Assembly: GCA_031290205.1 (NCBI GenBank)
Contig: JAITNZ010000239.1
Location: 1 to 9,303 of the forward strand
Reading direction: 5' to 3'
From: Spirochaetaceae bacterium
GTDB lineage: Bacteria > Spirochaetota > Spirochaetia > Treponematales > Breznakiellaceae
DNA: 9,303 bases
Part shown: positions 7,342 through 9,303 of the stretch, in pieces
How positions within the stretch are numbered: position 1 is the first letter of the stretch
Layout: each line of letters opens with the position of its first letter
Translations under genes and position numbers: made by a program
Notes under the pieces: model-generated
Seen by the model: the letters and a program-made list of their open reading frames with translations, nothing else
Databases searched by the model: none
What the model was told of the DNA's origin: nothing

Positions 7342-7677
7342 TATCGCTTAGTGTTAGTGTATCCTGCGCCACGCCATGAACGATTAGTCGCAACAGCGCC
7401 CTTGCAGGCGCGGTCATTGGGCGGGATATTAAACCCCACTGCGAATAAAATACTGCTAAAAAATCCCAAAATTATTTTCAATATCGAAATTCTGTAAAAA
7501 AAACTCCCCGATAATTGCTGCAGCGCTTGAATTTCGCCTTAAGAGAGGGCGCAAAATCCATTTGAATTACGATTTTGTTTACAGCCCCTGGTGCGCCGCT
7601 CAGCCGCCCGCCCGCAAGGGCGTATAACGGCGGCATACGAAGAGGCGTGGCGCAGATTGCACTAACACTAAGCGATA
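7342..7677. repeat. Element bounded by 34-bp terminal inverted repeats
   Basis: The left arm 7342-7375 and right arm 7644-7677 are inverted copies matching at 31 of 34 positions (ATCGCTTAGTGTTAGTG and CTGCGCCACGCC are identical blocks). After 21 diverged bases on each side the homology resumes with CGCCCTTGC (7397-7405) against GCAAGGGCG (7614-7622), and GC-rich sequence beyond. About 190 bp of unique sequence lies inside, with no open frame of note. It could be a non-autonomous mobile element or two copies of a shorter repeat in opposite orientation. I see no clear target-site duplication. Confidence 0.7.
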
Positions 7678-7712
7678 TTACAGTCTCACCTTTAGGTGGG
7701 ACTGTGCGCCGC
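7612..7712 (-). repeat. Dispersed repeat unit, copy A (minus orientation)
   Basis: Read on the minus strand, this copy starts with GGCGCACAG and a hairpin, then the TTAGTGTTAGTG block, CTGCGCCACGCCTCT (7641-7655 on the plus strand), ATGCCGC and CGCCCTTGC. It is homologous to 9211-9303 in the plus orientation. Its hairpin end faces the HD gene. Confidence 0.7.
7680..7705. repeat. Conserved hairpin in the dispersed repeat
   Basis: A near-perfect palindrome: ACAGTC pairs with GACTGT, one T-G wobble follows, then CACC pairs with GGTG around TTTA. The same hairpin occurs at 9218-9241 with a changed but still complementary outer stem. No T-run follows on either strand, so it is not a terminator here. 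Confidence 0.7.
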
Positions 7713-7849
7713 CCGATAGCGCGTTGACAGCTAAGCGATATGTTACTGCCGGACAGCAAAGCCCTAACAGCAAAACGCGCGATAACGCCGCCACAGGCGG
7801 TTCCTGACTTGCCTTTAGTAAGAAAATGGCGTTCTCGGATAAAGCCCTT

Positions 7850-7936
7850 ACCACAGAGTGCGCGGCAAGGAGCATGACAGGAACGCGGGCGCGTAACGTT
7901 CGTGCCGCGTTCCTGAGAAAGCCTTCCCCCTGTGGT
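7850..7936. repeat. Nested hairpin cluster
   Basis: An 11-bp perfect stem CAGGAACGCGG (7878-7888) with CCGCGTTCCTG (7905-7915) lies inside a second pair, ACCACAG (7850-7856) with CTGTGGT (7930-7936), and AAGG (7867-7870) faces CCTT (7922-7925). The whole can fold into one branched cruciform or RNA structure. It looks like another family of palindromic intergenic repeat; no second copy is in the window. Confidence 0.6.
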
Positions 7937-7989
7937 CATCTGTGGACAAATTCTTAATGCGCTCGCCCTGCACCCGAGTTGCTGAAGCC

Positions 7990-8018
7990 TTGACAATATG
8001 GGTGAATATATCTATAAT
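7990..8018 (+). promoter_or_regulatory. Perfect-consensus sigma70-type promoter
   Basis: TTGACA at 7990-7995 and TATAAT at 8013-8018 are separated by exactly 17 bases, the ideal spacing. Transcription would start near 8025 on the plus strand, at the right edge of the repeat nest. The next sizable gene is the HD hydrolase at 8429, which would leave a leader of about 400 bases, with a possible terminator at 8131-8163 in between. Confidence 0.7.
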
Positions 8019-8024
8019 ATTATG

Positions 8025-8163
8025 TATGACTTTGCCACGAGTTTTTACCGACAAGCGCTGTGCTCGCTACCATGCTTCTTCCTGCACACTTTTCTGTAGG
8101 GCTTTCCTGTTAGGCGTTAAAACAAAAATTTTTTACCGCTTCGAATTTGCGGGTAATTTTTTT
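8025..8163 (+). ncRNA. Possible small RNA or leader between promoter and terminator
   Basis: The interval from the expected start of the 7990-8018 promoter to the T-run at 8157-8163 is about 140 bases. It contains a second small stem, CCTGCA with TGTAGG near 8080-8099, and no good ORF (a 25-codon frame from 8022 lacks a ribosome binding site). It may be an independent small RNA or an attenuated leader of the HD gene. This rests only on promoter and terminator signals. Confidence 0.25.
8131..8163 (+). terminator. Possible intrinsic terminator
   Basis: TTACCGC (8133-8139) can pair with GCGGGTAA (8149-8156) with one bulged G, followed directly by seven T residues (8157-8163). An A-run upstream (8120-8128) could extend the stem or serve the opposite strand. 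The stem is short and imperfect. Confidence 0.4.
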
Positions 8164-8303
8164 GTGAAATTTGGCGATGATTTCAAGGTGCTTGAGTAGG
8201 TGAGGAAATGACGGGAATGACATAGTAAGCGTTAGGGTTATTATGAAGAATGAAAACATCCGAGTATTTGGATATGGATATTGGAGAGAAGGGAGATGTA
8301 AAT

Positions 8304-8432
8304 ATGAACAAAAGAAAAATTGTGTATACTGATTACCTCATCCCCCTCTTCAAATCGGAGAACAAAATGAAATATGAAATTACATTGATAATGCGTGTAT
8401 GCATCGTGTTTGCGGGTGGGAGGCAGGAATGA
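8304..8432 (+). CDS. Possible short ORF coupled to the HD gene
   Basis: A 42-codon frame starts MNKRKIVYTDYL and ends FAGGRQE. Its ATG follows GAAGGGAG at 8288-8295 by eight bases. Its TGA (8430-8432) overlaps the HD gene start (8429-8431) in an ATGA arrangement typical of translational coupling. An in-frame upstream ATG at 8250 would make it 60 codons. A different overlapping frame from 8243 (29 codons, AGGG five bases before the start) is also possible, so the call is weak. No family recognised. It could be a leader peptide or the relic of a longer gene. Confidence 0.35.
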   Translation: MNKRKIVYTDYLIPLFKSENKMKYEITLIMRVCIVFAGGRQE

Positions 8433-9088
8433 AAGATCTGTTTACCGCATTAGCGCCTTCGTATCTTGCCGATACCATCGATACCTTGCTTGCAACAAAG
8501 AAAACTACCGACGAGTATAAGAGTTTTATCGCGAACATATTCAACGATGTCCTCGGCGTGGCAGAGGACGACCCCGTCTGGAAGCTGTTCGCCGCGCTCG
8601 ATGCGGAAAGCGATTATTGGACCGCGCCCGCTTCGACCCGCTATCACGGCTCCCATGAGTGCGGGCTCGTCCGCCATTCGCTGGCGGTGCTCTCAAAAGC
8701 TATACGGCTCTACCCCGTAATGGTCGGCGGCGCGCCGGATATGTATCACCTTGTCGTATCCTGTCTATTCCACGACCTCTGCAAAGTAAATATGTACGAG
8801 AGGAAGAGTCGCAATGTAAAGAACGAAAAAACCGGCGCGTGGGAAGCCGTTCCCTGCTACTTTGTTCGCGCCGATTACATCTCGTTCGGGCACGGCATCG
8901 AGTCGATGCTCCGCCTGAACCGGTTTATCAAGATGCCCGTCCAGTGGAACCACGCCATTCGCTGGCACATGGGCGCCTACGACCTTTCGGAATCCGACGC
9001 CCCCTCGCACAAAAAGGCGCTCGGCCTCTACAAGGAAGTTCTCCTCCTCCATAGCGCCGACATGCAGGCAGCGCTCGTGGATGCTTAA
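8429..9088 (+). CDS. HD-domain phosphohydrolase or nuclease
   Basis: A 219-residue soluble protein. I chose the ATG at 8429 because GGGAGGCAGGA lies just upstream; ten extra in-frame codons before it lack a binding site. Metal-site residues of the HD superfamily are visible in order: His76 and His83 in H-E-C-G-L-V-R-H-S; His115-Asp116 in C-L-F-H-D-L-C-K-V; His155 in F-G-H-G-I-E-S; His180 in R-W-H-M-G; and His208 with Asp211 in L-L-L-H-S-A-D-M. The H-x(6)-H, HD-x-x-K, G-H, H and H-x-x-D order is like that of HD domains in YhaM-type exoribonucleases, but the OB-fold domain of YhaM is absent. The substrate is unknown; phosphate-ester hydrolysis of a nucleotide or nucleic acid is the family expectation. 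It stands alone, bracketed by inverted repeat copies, with a strong promoter about 400 bases upstream. Confidence 0.8.
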   Translation: MKDLFTALAPSYLADTIDTLLATKKTTDEYKSFIANIFNDVLGVAEDDPVWKLFAALDAESDYWTAPASTRYHGSHECGLVRHSLAVLSKAIRLYPVMVGGAPDMYHLVVSCLFHDLCKVNMYERKSRNVKNEKTGAWEAVPCYFVRADYISFGHGIESMLRLNRFIKMPVQWNHAIRWHMGAYDLSESDAPSHKKALGLYKEVLLLHSADMQAALVDA

Positions 9089-9113
9089 GCGCCTCGGACG
9101 GCGACTGAGGCTT
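9087..9113 (+). other. Stem at the end of the HD gene
   Basis: GCCTC (9091-9095) pairs with GAGGC (9107-9111), and flanking AAG/CTT can extend it with a two-base bulge. No T-run follows, so it is at best an RNA-end or processing structure. Confidence 0.3.
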
Positions 9114-9210
9114 CAGCATATCCGTCAAATCTGCCCGGTAAGATACAAAGCACACCCACACCCACCAGCAATTACGAATTCGAAAAATAAAAAATCCCCG
9201 CGGCAAGCCA

Positions 9211-9303
9211 CGGCGCACAGAGCCACCTAAAGGTGACTCTGCATTTTTGTTAGCGCTAGTTTTAGTCTGCGCCACGCCTCTGCGAATGCCGCTGTTTAAC
9301 GCC
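9211..9303 (+). repeat. Dispersed repeat unit, copy C (plus orientation, cut by window end)
   Basis: Homologous to the reverse complement of 7612-7712. Shared blocks are GGCGCACAG, CACCTAAAGGTG, TTAG-x-G-x-TAGT, CTGCGCCACGCCTCT (9267-9281), ATGCCGC and ACGCC. The window ends inside it, so its full length cannot be seen. With copy A it forms an inverted pair around the HD gene. Confidence 0.7.
9218..9248 (+). terminator. Hairpin plus T-run after the HD gene
   Basis: CAGAG (9218-9222) pairs with CTCTG (9237-9241), and CACC pairs with GGTG around TAAA, with one C-A mismatch between the two stems. TTTTT at 9244-9248 follows. Within this repeat copy the hairpin therefore looks like an intrinsic terminator for the HD transcript, 130 bases after its stop codon. 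Confidence 0.45.

Larger units (their letters stand above)
7322..7989. other. Gene-free repeat nest
   Basis: No convincing coding sequence lies here. The long minus-strand frame across 7478-7996 runs straight through inverted repeats and hairpins and has no domain-like sequence. The stretch is composed of the 334-bp inverted-repeat element, the covarying hairpin and the 7850-7936 hairpin cluster listed separately. It has more G and C than the cassette genes before it. Confidence 0.6.

Noticed and set aside
7941..7949. DnaA-box-like TGTGGACAA
   Set aside because: A single copy with one mismatch to the consensus and no cluster or AT-rich unwinding region; not evidence of an origin.
7478..7996. 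172-codon minus-strand open frame
   Set aside because: It runs through the inverted-repeat element and two hairpins, has no ribosome binding site that I can see and no domain-like composition. Open frames are common in such GC-rich repeats.
8109..8115. GTTAGGC, matching the integron attC R' core consensus
   Set aside because: No matching GCCTAAC-type partner lies within the usual attC length upstream, and no integrase is present.
7942..8199. 85-codon plus-strand frame starting with GTG
   Set aside because: It overlaps the perfect promoter and the terminator-like hairpin, and the residues do not look protein-like.

Overview
The window most resembles chromosomal DNA of a host-associated spirochaete, probably a gut or rumen Treponema relative. 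This is inferred from the protein types, not from a database match. The evidence is two adjacent LPP20-like lipoproteins with spirochaete-style lipoboxes, a giant lipoprotein with seven fibronectin type III (FN3) domains and a C-terminal right-handed beta-helix of MNGGTISGN-type repeats, and a dense population of palindromic intergenic repeats.

Layout. (1) 125-5496 is a tight same-strand run of three envelope genes: an LPP20-like lipoprotein (125-736), a lipoprotein that appears to fuse an LPP20-like domain to an outer-membrane beta-barrel (741-2168), and the FN3/beta-helix lipoprotein (2155-5496). The last of these carries a roughly 177-bp palindromic repeat inserted in frame before its signal peptide. 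(2) 5497-7321 continues in the same direction but is visibly more AT-rich. It holds a small membrane-anchored protein of unknown family (5508-6167), a class III nucleotide-cyclase-like protein (6220-7107), and a short frameshifted gene (7114-7321). The three junctions in this block share a short direct repeat that encodes a C-terminal tail of the type SGKSPFGE-stop. The first two copies also carry a ribosome binding site and the next start codon. This suggests that the block was assembled as cassettes behind the 3' end of the FN3 gene. (3) 7322-8240 has no convincing gene. It is a nest of inverted repeats and hairpins, with one perfect-consensus sigma70-type promoter (7990-8018) and a possible terminator (8131-8163). 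(4) 8304-9088 is a possible short leader ORF overlapping, in an ATGA arrangement, an HD-domain hydrolase gene (8429-9088). (5) 9089-9303 is again repeat DNA, including a second copy, in opposite orientation, of the repeat found at about 7612-7712. The HD gene is therefore bracketed by inverted copies.

How the genes may work together. The first three are likely one operon for outer-membrane or surface proteins. The membrane protein plus cyclase-like pair is the most interesting candidate for an undescribed system: its layout resembles a cyclic-nucleotide signalling pair of the Pycsar kind, but no ligand-binding domain is recognisable in the membrane protein, so this is only a hypothesis. The HD gene looks like an independently promoted accessory gene carried in repeat DNA. 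No tRNA, rRNA, CRISPR array, transposase or integrase gene is visible.
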